DNA from: Croceicoccus ponticola
Lineage (GTDB): Bacteria > Pseudomonadota > Alphaproteobacteria > Sphingomonadales > Sphingomonadaceae
NCBI RefSeq assembly: GCF_004004515.1
Contig: NZ_RXOL01000001.1
Coordinates: 868,001 to 932,000 of the forward strand
DNA length: 64,000 bases
Direction: 5' to 3'
The stretch's first letter is position 1. Each line of letters begins with the position of its first letter. Below are positions 6,886-15,352 of this stretch, piece after piece. The notes below the pieces were generated by a model. The model was not told the DNA's origin. It saw only the letters and a program-made list of their open reading frames with translations, and did no database searches. The translations under genes and the position numbers were made by a program.

Positions 6886-9157
6886 GTTTGGGATTGGCCA
6901 GCGCTATCATGCCATGATGGGCCAATTGAAACGCCAAAATCGATTCTGCCCCGCAATTGCGGTTAGCACCGCGTGCGGTGATGCCATCGCGGCAACGCCC
7001 GGTCGCGATATCGGCCAGCGCCGCACCGCGATCGTTGTCGCCAAGAAACCAGCGATAGGCGGCATGAGCGTGGCGATACCATTCATCGTCGGGCTGCGCC
7101 GCATGCGCGCTTGCCGCCGCTTCGATAGCGGCCTGAGCCTCCAACGGTTGTTGATCGAACGGCATGACCTCGTTGGGTTGGCCGAAGCTGTCCGAACCGA
7201 CCGGCCGGAAGTGGCCTGCCGCCGAAGTCTGCTGCTGGTTAATCCAGCGCAGGCTCGACAAACCGGCCTCAAGCCAATCTTGACGGCCCAGAATGCGCCC
7301 AGCCTCGATCAATGCTTGTGACAGGCGCGGATTGTCATAACCAAGCACGCATTCGAACCATGCCCAGTCGGGCCGTCGCACGTCGTCCAGCAGGTTATGC
7401 AGCAACTCTCCGCCCCGTCGCAGCAAGGCTATGGCGGAACCATGGTCGGGTTCGCCCTGCAGTCGCCCCGCCGCGCCAAGCATGGCAAATGCCACTGCGC
7501 GCGGCGAATCGACCGTTCCGAAACCCGCAAGGGCGGCATCGAACAACCCGCGCGCCCACCAGCGCAAATCTTCGGTCCGCCCGTTGATCGCCGTATCGCC
7601 CAATGCCCAGATCGCCCGGCCGTTGGAATCTTCCGATCCCGCATCTTCGCACCAGACGCGATCATATCCCATGAAATTACGGAAGCATTTGCGGTCCGGG
7701 TTCCATGCGTACTGAATGAATGCCGCGAAAGTGTCCGACAGCCGCTCCACCTCACTACGATCCTGGCTCTCGGTGCGATTGATCAGCATGAGCGCGCGGG
7801 CATTGTCATCCACACAGTAGCCGTGGCTACGATCGGGAATGGTGCCGATGGCATGCTGCATCATGCCGACCGCATCGCACATCGCCGTAAAGCCGGTCAG
7901 CCCGGGCGTCGCAAACAATCGGGCCGCGTTGATGACGGGGTGGGCAACTGCCTTCTCCACCAACCCGGCGGCGGCATCGGCAAAGCGGGGCCAGATCGTT
8001 TCGCGACCCTTGGCATATGCCTTGCGCTGCATCGCGTCGAGCTTGGCCGGATGGTCAAGCAGGTCGATGACCGCCGCGGCGATGGCGTCTTCGGAACCAG
8101 GTTCGATGAGCGCGCCGACGCCGTCCGAAAGCAATTCGCTGGCGTGGAGGTAGGGGGTCGAAACGACCGCCTTGCCAAGCGCGACCGCATAGCTGAGCGT
8201 GCCGGAGGTCGACTGTTGCAAACCCGGATAGGGTGTCAGGTAAATGTCGCAGGCTTCAAGCTGGTCAAGCAAGTCGGGCGTGTCGACAAAGCGGTTCACC
8301 CAATCGATCTGCGCCGCAACACCAAGCTTTTCGGCGAGCGTCTGAAGGCTTTCGCGATAAGCCTCGCCGTCGCGGGCCACGAGATCTGGATGCGTGGCGC
8401 CGACGATGCGATAGATGACATCCGGATGCCGCGCTGCGATCGCCGGCAAAGCCTTGATCACAGTTTCGATCCCCTTGCCGGGGCCAAGCAGACCGAAGGT
8501 CATCATGACCGGGCGTTCGCCCATGCCGAGCGCCTGCTTGAACTGGTGCTGACGACCAAAAGGCCGGTCGGGAGCGCCATGGGCGATGACGGTCAACCTT
8601 TCACGACCCACGCCGTACATGGCGGCCAGCAGATCGGCGGCATGCTGGGACATCACCATAACTTGCGAAGCGCGGCCAAGCAGGCGGTTCAGGATTTCGC
8701 GCTGCTTCGCGCTAGGATCGGCAAGCACCGTGTGGAGCGTCACCACCAACGGCGCGGCAAGACGATCGACGAATTCGCACACCAATTCTCCACATTCGCC
8801 GCCGAAAATGCCGTATTCGTGTTGAAGCCAGACGGCATCCGCCCCGCTCTCGTTGATCGTGCGCGCGGCCCGGCGATAAGCGTCGACATCCTGCTGCTCG
8901 ATCCGGCCCGCGATACCTTCGTACGAGACGTCGGATGTTGGATCGACGAGCGCGTGAACATCGATCGCGATTTCGGGATGATACTTGCGAAGCTGTTCGA
9001 CCAGATCGCCGGTGAAGGTCGCGATGCCGCATTTGCGGGGGATGTAAGTGCCGACAACCGCAAGCTTGTGGCGGGCTTGGGCTAACCTTTCAGCGGGAAA
9101 GAGCGTGACGACGCCGGCATGGCCGATGGTATTCGCGTCGCTGCTGACTTCCGCCAT
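6815..9157 (-). CDS. Glycosyltransferase family 4-like protein fused to an all-helical C-terminal domain
   Basis: A 780-residue fusion. Residues about 30-400 form a GT-B glycosyltransferase: VVGTYIPRKCGIATFTGDL at the start, FGLLGPGKGIETVIKALP for the donor-binding helix, and GTLSYAVALGKAVVSTPYLH near the end. The usual GT4 E-x7-E motif is not present: Gln/Ser and Tyr stand where the two Glu are expected. Residues about 410-770 are Trp-rich and helical (RSHGYCVDDNARALMLI, WNPDRKCFRNFMGY), like alpha/alpha-toroid glycosidases. It heads the operon with GH130, ManC and ManA, so a mannosyl donor is likely. ATG 9157 is chosen because AAAAGGTGAT precedes it; a GTG at 9166 is also in frame. Confidence 0.8.
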   Translation of the reverse strand: MAEVSSDANTIGHAGVVTLFPAERLAQARHKLAVVGTYIPRKCGIATFTGDLVEQLRKYHPEIAIDVHALVDPTSDVSYEGIAGRIEQQDVDAYRRAARTINESGADAVWLQHEYGIFGGECGELVCEFVDRLAAPLVVTLHTVLADPSAKQREILNRLLGRASQVMVMSQHAADLLAAMYGVGRERLTVIAHGAPDRPFGRQHQFKQALGMGERPVMMTFGLLGPGKGIETVIKALPAIAARHPDVIYRIVGATHPDLVARDGEAYRESLQTLAEKLGVAAQIDWVNRFVDTPDLLDQLEACDIYLTPYPGLQQSTSGTLSYAVALGKAVVSTPYLHASELLSDGVGALIEPGSEDAIAAAVIDLLDHPAKLDAMQRKAYAKGRETIWPRFADAAAGLVEKAVAHPVINAARLFATPGLTGFTAMCDAVGMMQHAIGTIPDRSHGYCVDDNARALMLINRTESQDRSEVERLSDTFAAFIQYAWNPDRKCFRNFMGYDRVWCEDAGSEDSNGRAIWALGDTAINGRTEDLRWWARGLFDAALAGFGTVDSPRAVAFAMLGAAGRLQGEPDHGSAIALLRRGGELLHNLLDDVRRPDWAWFECVLGYDNPRLSQALIEAGRILGRQDWLEAGLSSLRWINQQQTSAAGHFRPVGSDSFGQPNEVMPFDQQPLEAQAAIEAAASAHAAQPDDEWYRHAHAAYRWFLGDNDRGAALADIATGRCRDGITARGANRNCGAESILAFQLAHHGMIALANPKRADSGGDFFENERISREPAAYIR

Positions 9158-9285
9158 GAGGATCACCTTTTACGAATTGGGAAACTGACCATTTTCAAAT
9201 CCCCAAAGGCGTCGTCGGTTCCTTCGCAAGTGCAAGAAATCCGAGTCGCAACGGGCTGCCTGTCGCGAAACTAACACGGTACGGC

Positions 9286-9315
9286 TTTATAACATAAATG
9301 TTTATCGCAATTGCG
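9286..9315 (-). promoter_or_regulatory. Candidate promoter and palindrome for the mannose operon
   Basis: This AT-rich island lies 130-160 bases upstream of the glycosyltransferase start. On the minus strand it has a -10-like TATAAA (9286-9291) and, about 16 bases upstream, a weak -35. A perfect 10-base palindrome CGCAATTGCG (9306-9315) covers the -35 area and could be an operator. No other promoter-like sequence stands out in 9158-9362. Confidence 0.35.
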
Positions 9316-9362
9316 AGATGGGCTCGCAAAAGCCGCAATGTTCGGCGTCGATGGGAATCAGG

Positions 9363-10118
9363 TTACTGCCACCACCACTGCTTCCAACCGACTTTTTCCG
9401 AAGTCGGATTGCCGTCGCCATCGATGGCCGGGCGATAGCGAAAGCGTTCGACCGCCAGCTTGCAAGTGATCCTGTCGACCTCGGGGTTACCGCTCGACCG
9501 CGCGACCCGGCAGTCCGTGGCGCGCCCCTCGGGCGTGACCGTGAAATGCACGATCACGTAAGCGCCGTTGCGATCCTGCGCACTGGTGCGCGGATAATCT
9601 TTCGCCCGGATTTCGCCGGAAACCTTTTCCGCATGGCGAGCAAAGGGGACACCGCCGCTACCGGTCCCCGATCCGCCGCTGCCGGTGCCGATCCCCGGTC
9701 CGCCACCCCCGGTGCCTGCGCCGTTTTCAGCGGCACCCGAACGGGTTTCGTCGCCCGTCGATGAAACAGGCGGAACAGGCGGCGATTCTTTTTTCGGAAT
9801 GCGTGCCGGCGGCGCGGTGATTTCCTTGGGCTTGGCTTTTGCCGCCTCCTCGCCCGACGCTCCTTCAGGCTCGACTTCCTCGACTTTCTTCGGCGGAGGC
9901 TCTGGCTGGACGTCAAGCGGAACTGAAAATGTAGTGATCGAACGCACGACACTGGGCACCACGTCGATATCGAACGCGCGCAGCAGGCCGAAGATCGCAC
10001 CGATATGGATCAGCGCCACAACGACGATAGTCGCCAGCTTGCGACCGGACATGCGCTGCCTCGCCTTGGTGACGATCCGTTTGCTGCGGGAATGTTCCAC
10101 GATCGGTGCTTGCTCCAT
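9363..10118 (-). CDS. tonB: Energy transducer TonB-like protein
   Basis: A 251-residue TonB family protein that couples inner-membrane proton-motive force to outer-membrane receptors. It has a short basic cytoplasmic start, one membrane helix (LATIVVVALIHIGAIFGLL), a Pro/Lys/Glu periplasmic spacer (EPPPKKVEEVEPEG), a Gly-rich linker (GTGSGGSGTGSGG) and a C-terminal TonB domain (DYPRTSAQDRNGAYVIVHFT to the end). ATG 10118 is listed; an internal ATG at 10052 (MSGRKLATIVV) has a better ribosome site (GCGAGG) and would still keep the helix. No exbB/exbD lies nearby. It may serve the TonB-dependent receptor at 38 kb. Confidence 0.88.
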   Translation of the reverse strand: MEQAPIVEHSRSKRIVTKARQRMSGRKLATIVVVALIHIGAIFGLLRAFDIDVVPSVVRSITTFSVPLDVQPEPPPKKVEEVEPEGASGEEAAKAKPKEITAPPARIPKKESPPVPPVSSTGDETRSGAAENGAGTGGGGPGIGTGSGGSGTGSGGVPFARHAEKVSGEIRAKDYPRTSAQDRNGAYVIVHFTVTPEGRATDCRVARSSGNPEVDRITCKLAVERFRYRPAIDGDGNPTSEKVGWKQWWWQ

Positions 10119-10251
10119 TCACGGACAATGATTGCCCCCGCTTGCGCGTTCCCTAACTGTTTTCCCGCGCGTTACCTAAGGGCCTGATTGCGACCGATCG
10201 GCCGCTTCCGGGTTCGCTATCCTATAAGGCGAAAAGCTTGCGGAGGATCTG

Positions 10252-10662
10252 ATGGCCTATATTCTCGTCGCTGACGATGACGATGTTCTTGCCGAAATCG
10301 TGCGGCAGAGACTGACGGCCGTCGGTCACGAAGTGACTGCGGTAGAAGATGGCGAGCAGTTGCTCGAACAAGTGCGTTATCGCATGCCCGACGCGATCCT
10401 GCTGGATGCCATGATGCCGGTGAGATCTGGCATCGAGACTCTGATCGCGTTGAAGTCGGATCCGGTGCACAGCGAAATTCCCATTATCATGATGACCGCC
10501 CGCCGGAATCAGGCCGACGTCCTCGCCGCCTTGAAAGCCGGAGCTTCGGATTATGTCACCAAGCCGTTCTCGCCCGAAGATCTCGCCCTCCGGATCGAAG
10601 GATTACTGGCGCGGCGGCATTATGCGGCCGAAGGATGCGGAATGGGCAAGGTGTTCCACTGA
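10252..10662 (+). CDS. Single-domain CheY-like response regulator
   Basis: A 136-residue receiver domain with no output domain. Acidic pocket VADDDD near the start, phospho-acceptor Asp in DAILLDAMMP, conserved Thr/Ser in IIMMTAR and Lys in DYVTKPF are all present, so it should be phosphorylated. The start has an ideal GGAGGA ribosome site. Such stand-alone receivers act by protein contact, for example on a kinase or a motility/pilus regulator. It sits next to the Tad locus but converges with it, so a functional link is only suggestive. No cognate kinase is in the window. Confidence 0.9.
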   Translation: MAYILVADDDDVLAEIVRQRLTAVGHEVTAVEDGEQLLEQVRYRMPDAILLDAMMPVRSGIETLIALKSDPVHSEIPIIMMTARRNQADVLAALKAGASDYVTKPFSPEDLALRIEGLLARRHYAAEGCGMGKVFH

Positions 10663-10681
10663 CGTGCGGAGTACGGCACGT
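10662..10681 (+). terminator. Weak hairpin after the response regulator gene
   Basis: ACGTGC and GCACGT pair around an 8-base loop directly after the response regulator stop, followed by only three T. It may separate this gene from the converging cpaA, but it is a poor intrinsic terminator. Confidence 0.3.
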
Positions 10682-10721
10682 TTCAACCATGCCGGCCGGT
10701 TGGCGGTACGAATTCACAACC

Positions 10722-11198
10722 TCAATAGGGAAGCAGGCCGAGTACCGGGTTCGAAAGCTGCATCAGGATGCCGCCTACCGCGATGGCGACGCCATAGGGC
10801 ATGACCTTGTCGCCGCGCTTCACCTTTTGGCCCGACAGCTTGTAGATCAGCAGCCAGACGAGCGCCACGATCAGACCCGCCATCGCAATGCTGACGAAGA
10901 GGCCCAGCGCCTCGGCAATGGGGAACCACGCCGCGCTGGCGGCATAGAACTTGGCATCGCCGCCACCCCATAACTTCAGCGCAAAGATCAACATGGCCGC
11001 GACCAGCGCGCCGGCAAAATGACCAAGTCCCGACAATCCCGCCTCCCAACCGTTCAGCGCCGTAACCATGACCAGGCCGGTGACGAGGAACGCGGCATTG
11101 AGCCAGTTGGGAATGCGACGGGTGCGAATGTCATAAATCGCGCCGGTGAGCGCAAACAGAACGAAAACCGCGGCAAGCGCGAATGCGGGGGTTATCAC
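10722..11198 (-). CDS. cpaA: Prepilin peptidase, A24 family (Tad type)
   Basis: A 158-residue polytopic aspartic protease that cleaves Flp prepilin and the TadE/F pseudopilins. The two catalytic Asp motifs are visible: GAIYDIRTRRIPNWLN near residue 20 (first Asp) and WGGGDAKFYAA near residue 77 (GxGD second Asp). About five membrane helices follow one another. It lacks the N-methylase domain of PilD, as expected for CpaA/TadV. It is the last gene of the Tad operon, 28 bases after the TadD-like gene. Confidence 0.92.
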   Translation of the reverse strand: MITPAFALAAVFVLFALTGAIYDIRTRRIPNWLNAAFLVTGLVMVTALNGWEAGLSGLGHFAGALVAAMLIFALKLWGGGDAKFYAASAAWFPIAEALGLFVSIAMAGLIVALVWLLIYKLSGQKVKRGDKVMPYGVAIAVGGILMQLSNPVLGLLPY

Positions 11199-11226
11199 GC
11201 TATATCAGTCCTTGGATTGTAACGAG

Positions 11227-11964
11227 TCAGGGACGCGCCGACGCCTTGTCGGAGCGCAGGACGAACCGGATCGGATAACCCTTACGCGCTTGTGCACTGC
11301 GCCGGACGCGCTCTGCCACGCGCTGCGACGTCTGGCGGCTCGCGACGGTAATATGCGCCGCCGCATTGCCGCGATCTGCCAGATGAACCGCGCCGGTCGG
11401 CGCCGCGCCGACGGCGACCTGTCCTTGCGACACGCGGGCGACTTGCACCGGGGCTGCACGGTCCAGCTTGACTGCTCCGCTCAATTCGCGAGGGCGCGGC
11501 TGTATCGTCACGGCGCCGCGTACGTCGGGAAGCTGAATTTCGGCTACAGCCAATTCGACCGGTGCCGCATCCGGCAAGGTCGGCATCGCCATCACGGCAT
11601 ACTCCTCGAACCGCGCGAGGTTGCGGGCAAATCGTTCGTCGCGCGGGTCAGCTTCGACTGCCTTGGCGAAATAGCGCGCGGCAAGATCGGGCCGACCGAT
11701 CCGGTCGTAGGCGATCGCCATGCCGTTGAAAGCCTCGGCCGCGTACTTGGGATCGTAAGAACCTTGCCTGAACGCGGTAATCGCCCGGGTCGGGCGATTG
11801 GCGTTGAGGTGCAGGCGCCCTTCGAGCAGGCGCTGTTCGAAATAGGAGGACATGTCGACGTCGTTCAGATCGGCGCTGGCCGTGTTCGATCCGAACAGCG
11901 ACTGACAGCCCCCCAGCGAAGTGGCAGCGAGAACGAGCCCGGCGATCGTTGCTATCTTGCGCAT
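11227..11964 (-). CDS. tadD: TPR-containing pilus assembly lipoprotein, TadD-like
   Basis: A 245-residue lipoprotein with signal MRKIATIAGLVLAATSLGGC (lipobox Cys near residue 20). TPR repeats cover about residues 45-115 (AFNGMAIAYDRIGRPDLAARY is typical), followed by a low-complexity Ala/Val/Gln/Arg region. TadD proteins act as pilotins or scaffolds for the secretin. The start at 11964 has a GGGGGGAA ribosome site; upstream in-frame Met residues fall in the tadC 3' end. It lies between tadC and cpaA in the pilus operon. Confidence 0.85.
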   Translation of the reverse strand: MRKIATIAGLVLAATSLGGCQSLFGSNTASADLNDVDMSSYFEQRLLEGRLHLNANRPTRAITAFRQGSYDPKYAAEAFNGMAIAYDRIGRPDLAARYFAKAVEADPRDERFARNLARFEEYAVMAMPTLPDAAPVELAVAEIQLPDVRGAVTIQPRPRELSGAVKLDRAAPVQVARVSQGQVAVGAAPTGAVHLADRGNAAAHITVASRQTSQRVAERVRRSAQARKGYPIRFVLRSDKASARP

Positions 11965-11987
11965 TGAATTCCCCCCTGTTGACCCGA

Positions 11988-12971
11988 TTACCTGTTCATC
12001 AGCGGGAAGATATCCCGGACGACACGGATACTGGCGGGCAACATCAGCACGCCGATCATGGTCGGCAACATGCATACCACAAGCGGTATGGATATGAGAA
12101 CCGGCAAGCGGTGTGCCTTTTCCTCGGCCCGCATCCGCCGCTTTTCCCGCATTTCGTCGGCATAGACGCGCAAGGTCGATGACATGCTCGTCCCCAACTT
12201 GTCCGACTGGATCAGCAGGGTCGTGAACGAACGGATCTCATCGACGCGCGCCATGTCGGCCAGTCTGCGAAACGCTTCCTCGCGGCTTGCCCCCGCGCGC
12301 AGGCGAAGCACTGCGATCGACAGCAATTGGGCGACCAACGGGTGCGATTTCACCATTTCGCGGCCCACGCGGTCCATGGCCGCTTCGATCCCAAGACCAG
12401 CTTCGACACAGACGAGCAGCAGGTCGAGGCAGTCCGGAAAGCCGTTGACGATCTCTTCCTTGCGGCGGTCGGCCTTTGCTTGAACGAACAGGTTCGGGAG
12501 ATAGAGCCCCAGCACGCCCATCAGCGAACAACCGGCATAAAGCGTCAGAAAGCCCGGCGGTTCTTCGGAATAGCCGTAGGAAAACAGCACGAACCCGATT
12601 GGCAGAATCGCCATGATCGCGATGCGCGCCATCGTGTAGATGCGCGGCGCGGCCGGATGGGTGTAACCGGCGGAAATCAGCTTGTCCCGTAGCCGCTCGT
12701 TCTTGGTATCGGTAAGATCGAGGCCGGTCCGCTCGATCATGTCGGCAAGCTTTGCCCAGGCATTCTGCAGTTCGCGATGACGCAAGCTGGCCGCGGTTTG
12801 CTGATCGTCGTTCTGCCGCCCGCTGGTCGCAATCTGCTGCAGCCCCGCACGGATCTGCGATCGGCGATTGGCGATGTTGATGGCAATGAGCGCGATGCCG
12901 ACGACGACAATGAAAATGCCGAACAGTGTCGCAAGTCGCGCCGCCTGGTTGGTGAGGATCAGATCAAGCAT
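11988..12971 (-). CDS. tadC: Tad pilus inner-membrane platform protein TadC
   Basis: A 327-residue type II secretion F-domain protein. It has an N-terminal helix (LFGIFIVVVGIALIAI), two central helices, the F-domain with GFPDCLDLLLVCVEAGLGIE, and a C-terminal helix (PLVVCMLPTMIGVLMLP). TadC works with TadB as the membrane platform on which the CpaF ATPase acts. It begins two bases after the tadB stop, so the two are coupled. Length and topology are normal for the family. Confidence 0.92.
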   Translation of the reverse strand: MLDLILTNQAARLATLFGIFIVVVGIALIAINIANRRSQIRAGLQQIATSGRQNDDQQTAASLRHRELQNAWAKLADMIERTGLDLTDTKNERLRDKLISAGYTHPAAPRIYTMARIAIMAILPIGFVLFSYGYSEEPPGFLTLYAGCSLMGVLGLYLPNLFVQAKADRRKEEIVNGFPDCLDLLLVCVEAGLGIEAAMDRVGREMVKSHPLVAQLLSIAVLRLRAGASREEAFRRLADMARVDEIRSFTTLLIQSDKLGTSMSSTLRVYADEMREKRRMRAEEKAHRLPVLISIPLVVCMLPTMIGVLMLPASIRVVRDIFPLMNR

Positions 12972-12973
12972 CG

Positions 12974-13975
12974 TCAGACCTTCAGGTTGACCAGCTTCCG
13001 GATCCAGAAGAACCCGATAGCGTAAAGACCCAGCAGACAGATGAAGCCGACGATGAACATCGTTTCCTGCGCGACGCTGAGATAGAATTCGGGATTGACC
13101 GTGAACAGGCCAAGGAACGCCACGATCGGCAAGATCGTCAGCATCCAGCCCGTCATGCGCCCTTCGGAACTGAGCGCACGGACTTTCATGAACAGGCTTG
13201 CGCGAGCACGGATGACTTCGGACAGGTTCTGAAGGATTTCGGCCAGGTTGCCGCCCGTTTCATTCTGCACGGCCAGCGAAACGACGAACATGCGAATGTC
13301 TTCAAGATCCCAGCGTTCGGCCATCGCACCAAGCGCATCGGTAAGTTCCGCGCCATAAGCGACCTCGTCGGCGACGATGCCGAATTCGCTGCCGATCGGG
13401 TCTTCCATCTCCGTCGTCAGCAATTCGATGGCCGACGCGATCGGATGGCCGGCACGCAACGCCCGTACGAATACGTCGAGCGCAACGGGGAACTGTTCCT
13501 CCACCCGCTTGCGGCGGCGTTGCGCAATCGAACTGATGACCATCAACGGCAGCAGGACTGCGCCGCAAAGTGCGATCACCGCCGACAGGACAAAAGTGCC
13601 TGCCGAAAAGGCAATCCCGGCCCCGCCAATGCCCAGCAGAAGCAGCGCCATGATCATGACGAAGGCGCCTATCATAACGAACAGCATCTGGCTTGCCGTG
13701 ACCGGCAATGCCGCGCCCATGATCGTCTTTTCGAGCCGGAGCATCGGGCCGACCATGAACTTCGGCAGGTTCGCAATCTGCTTCGGCACCGATTTGCGCA
13801 GGCGCGAAAGGATCTCTTCGCGGCTGCTGCCTTCGCGGATCATTTTCAGCCGCTTGTTGATCGCACGAGTGTGCGCCGTCTTGGTGAACGAATAGTCCAG
13901 CACGACCTGCGAAATCAGGAACACGGTGCCGAATACGGCAACGAGCGTGACGATCTTGAGGAGGAAATCGATCAT
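12974..13975 (-). CDS. tadB: Tad pilus inner-membrane platform protein TadB
   Basis: A 333-residue type II secretion F-domain protein paired with TadC. N-terminal helix (IVTLVAVFGTVFLISQVVL), two central hydrophobic helices, F-domain (FPVALDVFVRALRAGHPI and later NETGGNLAEILQNLSEVIR) and a C-terminal helix pair. The NETGGNLAEIL segment is highly typical of TadB. The start codon lies directly after the cpaF stop. Confidence 0.93.
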   Translation of the reverse strand: MIDFLLKIVTLVAVFGTVFLISQVVLDYSFTKTAHTRAINKRLKMIREGSSREEILSRLRKSVPKQIANLPKFMVGPMLRLEKTIMGAALPVTASQMLFVMIGAFVMIMALLLLGIGGAGIAFSAGTFVLSAVIALCGAVLLPLMVISSIAQRRRKRVEEQFPVALDVFVRALRAGHPIASAIELLTTEMEDPIGSEFGIVADEVAYGAELTDALGAMAERWDLEDIRMFVVSLAVQNETGGNLAEILQNLSEVIRARASLFMKVRALSSEGRMTGWMLTILPIVAFLGLFTVNPEFYLSVAQETMFIVGFICLLGLYAIGFFWIRKLVNLKV

Positions 13976-13976
13976 G

Positions 13977-15350
13977 TCAGTTCATGTCAAAGTCGGGACG
14001 GAACAGTTCCGCCGGAAGTTCGATGCCCGCCGAAACGGCGTCACCGTGAAATTTCGGCCTGATGCCGGTCGCTTCGAATCGGCCCATGACGTTGTTGCGG
14101 TCATCGCGACCTGAAACCCTGAACCGGTAGATTTCCTGCATCGTGATCGTGTCGCCCTCCATCCCGGTCAATTCCGACAGGCTGAGCACACGGCGGCGAC
14201 CATCGGCAAGTCGCCCTACCTGGATTACGACGTTGACTGCTGACGCGATCTGCGCGCGCGCCGACCGTGCGCCGATCTCGATCCCGCTCATCCCGATCAT
14301 CTGTTCAATACGCGACAGCGCGTCGCGCGGGGTATTGGCGTGGACGGTCGTCATCGACCCGTCGTGGCCGGTGTTCATCGCCTGCAACATGTCGAAGGCC
14401 TCGCCCGAACGGACTTCGCCCACAATGATGCGATCGGGCCGCATGCGCAGCGCGTTCTTGACGAGGTCGCGCTGCGTAACTTCGCCCTTGCCTTCGATGT
14501 TCGGGGGCCGCGTTTCGAGCCGCGCGACGTGTTCCTGCTGCAGCTGTAGTTCGGCGCTGTCCTCGATCGTGACGATACGTTCACGCTCGTCGATATACGA
14601 CGACATGGCATTCAGCAGCGTCGTCTTGCCCGAACCCGTACCGCCGGAAATCAGCACATTGCGACGCGAGGCAACGACGGCCCGCATGACATGGGCCATC
14701 GGTTCCGGAACGGAGCCTAGGTCGATCAGGCGATCCATACCGATCCGCTTCTTGGCGAATTTACGGATGGAGAGCAGCGAACCGTCAACCGCCAGCGGGT
14801 GGACAATGGCGTTCACGCGCGAACCGTCGGCAAGTCGTGCGTCAACGAAAGGCGAGGATTCGTCGATACGGCGGCCCACCGCGCTGACGATCTTCTGGAT
14901 GATGCGCATCAGGTGGCGATCGTCCTGAAATTCGGTGCGGACGCGTTCGAGCAGACCGTTCCGCTCAACGAACACGACCTTGGGTCCGTTGACGAGAATA
15001 TCGGTGATCGAATCGTCCTGTAGCAACGGTTCGAGCGGGCCGAGGCCGAGCAATTCATCGAGCACGTCATCGACGAGCGCGGTCCGCTCCGTCCGGTTGA
15101 GCGCTTCGTGCCGCTGAACGAGGATTTCGGAGATAATTTCCGACAGTTCGGCGCGGATCTGCTCGCGTGGCATTTTTTCGAGGGCCGACAGGTTGATCCG
15201 GTCGAGCAGGGCCCGGTGGATCGAAACCTTCAGGTCCAGGCCGTGGCGCTTCGCCTCGTCCTGTTCGCCGTCAAGCGTTTGCAACGGGGTCGGAATTTCC
15301 GCCTCCGGTGCTTCTTTCTTGTCTTCAGTCCGCTTGACCGACCACTTCAT
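13977..15350 (-). CDS. cpaF: Tad pilus assembly ATPase CpaF (TadA)
   Basis: A 457-residue secretion ATPase of the VirB11/TadA family that drives Flp pilin polymerisation. Walker A GGTGSGKTTLLNAM, the acidic Walker B region with RPDRIIVGEVRSGEAFDML, and a His box TGHDGSMTTVHANTP are all intact. The N-terminal about 60 residues are charged and variable, as usual. ATG 15350 (MKWSVKR) is preferred: a longer reading from 15377 overlaps the upstream cpaE end, and the region before 15350 contains GGGGAACTGAGA. Confidence 0.95.
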   Translation of the reverse strand: MKWSVKRTEDKKEAPEAEIPTPLQTLDGEQDEAKRHGLDLKVSIHRALLDRINLSALEKMPREQIRAELSEIISEILVQRHEALNRTERTALVDDVLDELLGLGPLEPLLQDDSITDILVNGPKVVFVERNGLLERVRTEFQDDRHLMRIIQKIVSAVGRRIDESSPFVDARLADGSRVNAIVHPLAVDGSLLSIRKFAKKRIGMDRLIDLGSVPEPMAHVMRAVVASRRNVLISGGTGSGKTTLLNAMSSYIDERERIVTIEDSAELQLQQEHVARLETRPPNIEGKGEVTQRDLVKNALRMRPDRIIVGEVRSGEAFDMLQAMNTGHDGSMTTVHANTPRDALSRIEQMIGMSGIEIGARSARAQIASAVNVVIQVGRLADGRRRVLSLSELTGMEGDTITMQEIYRFRVSGRDDRNNVMGRFEATGIRPKFHGDAVSAGIELPAELFRPDFDMN

Positions 15351-15352
15351 TC

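Noticed and set aside
7397-9085. A 562-codon open frame antisense to the glycosyltransferase
   Set aside because: Shadow frame in GC-rich coding DNA; no recognisable motif.
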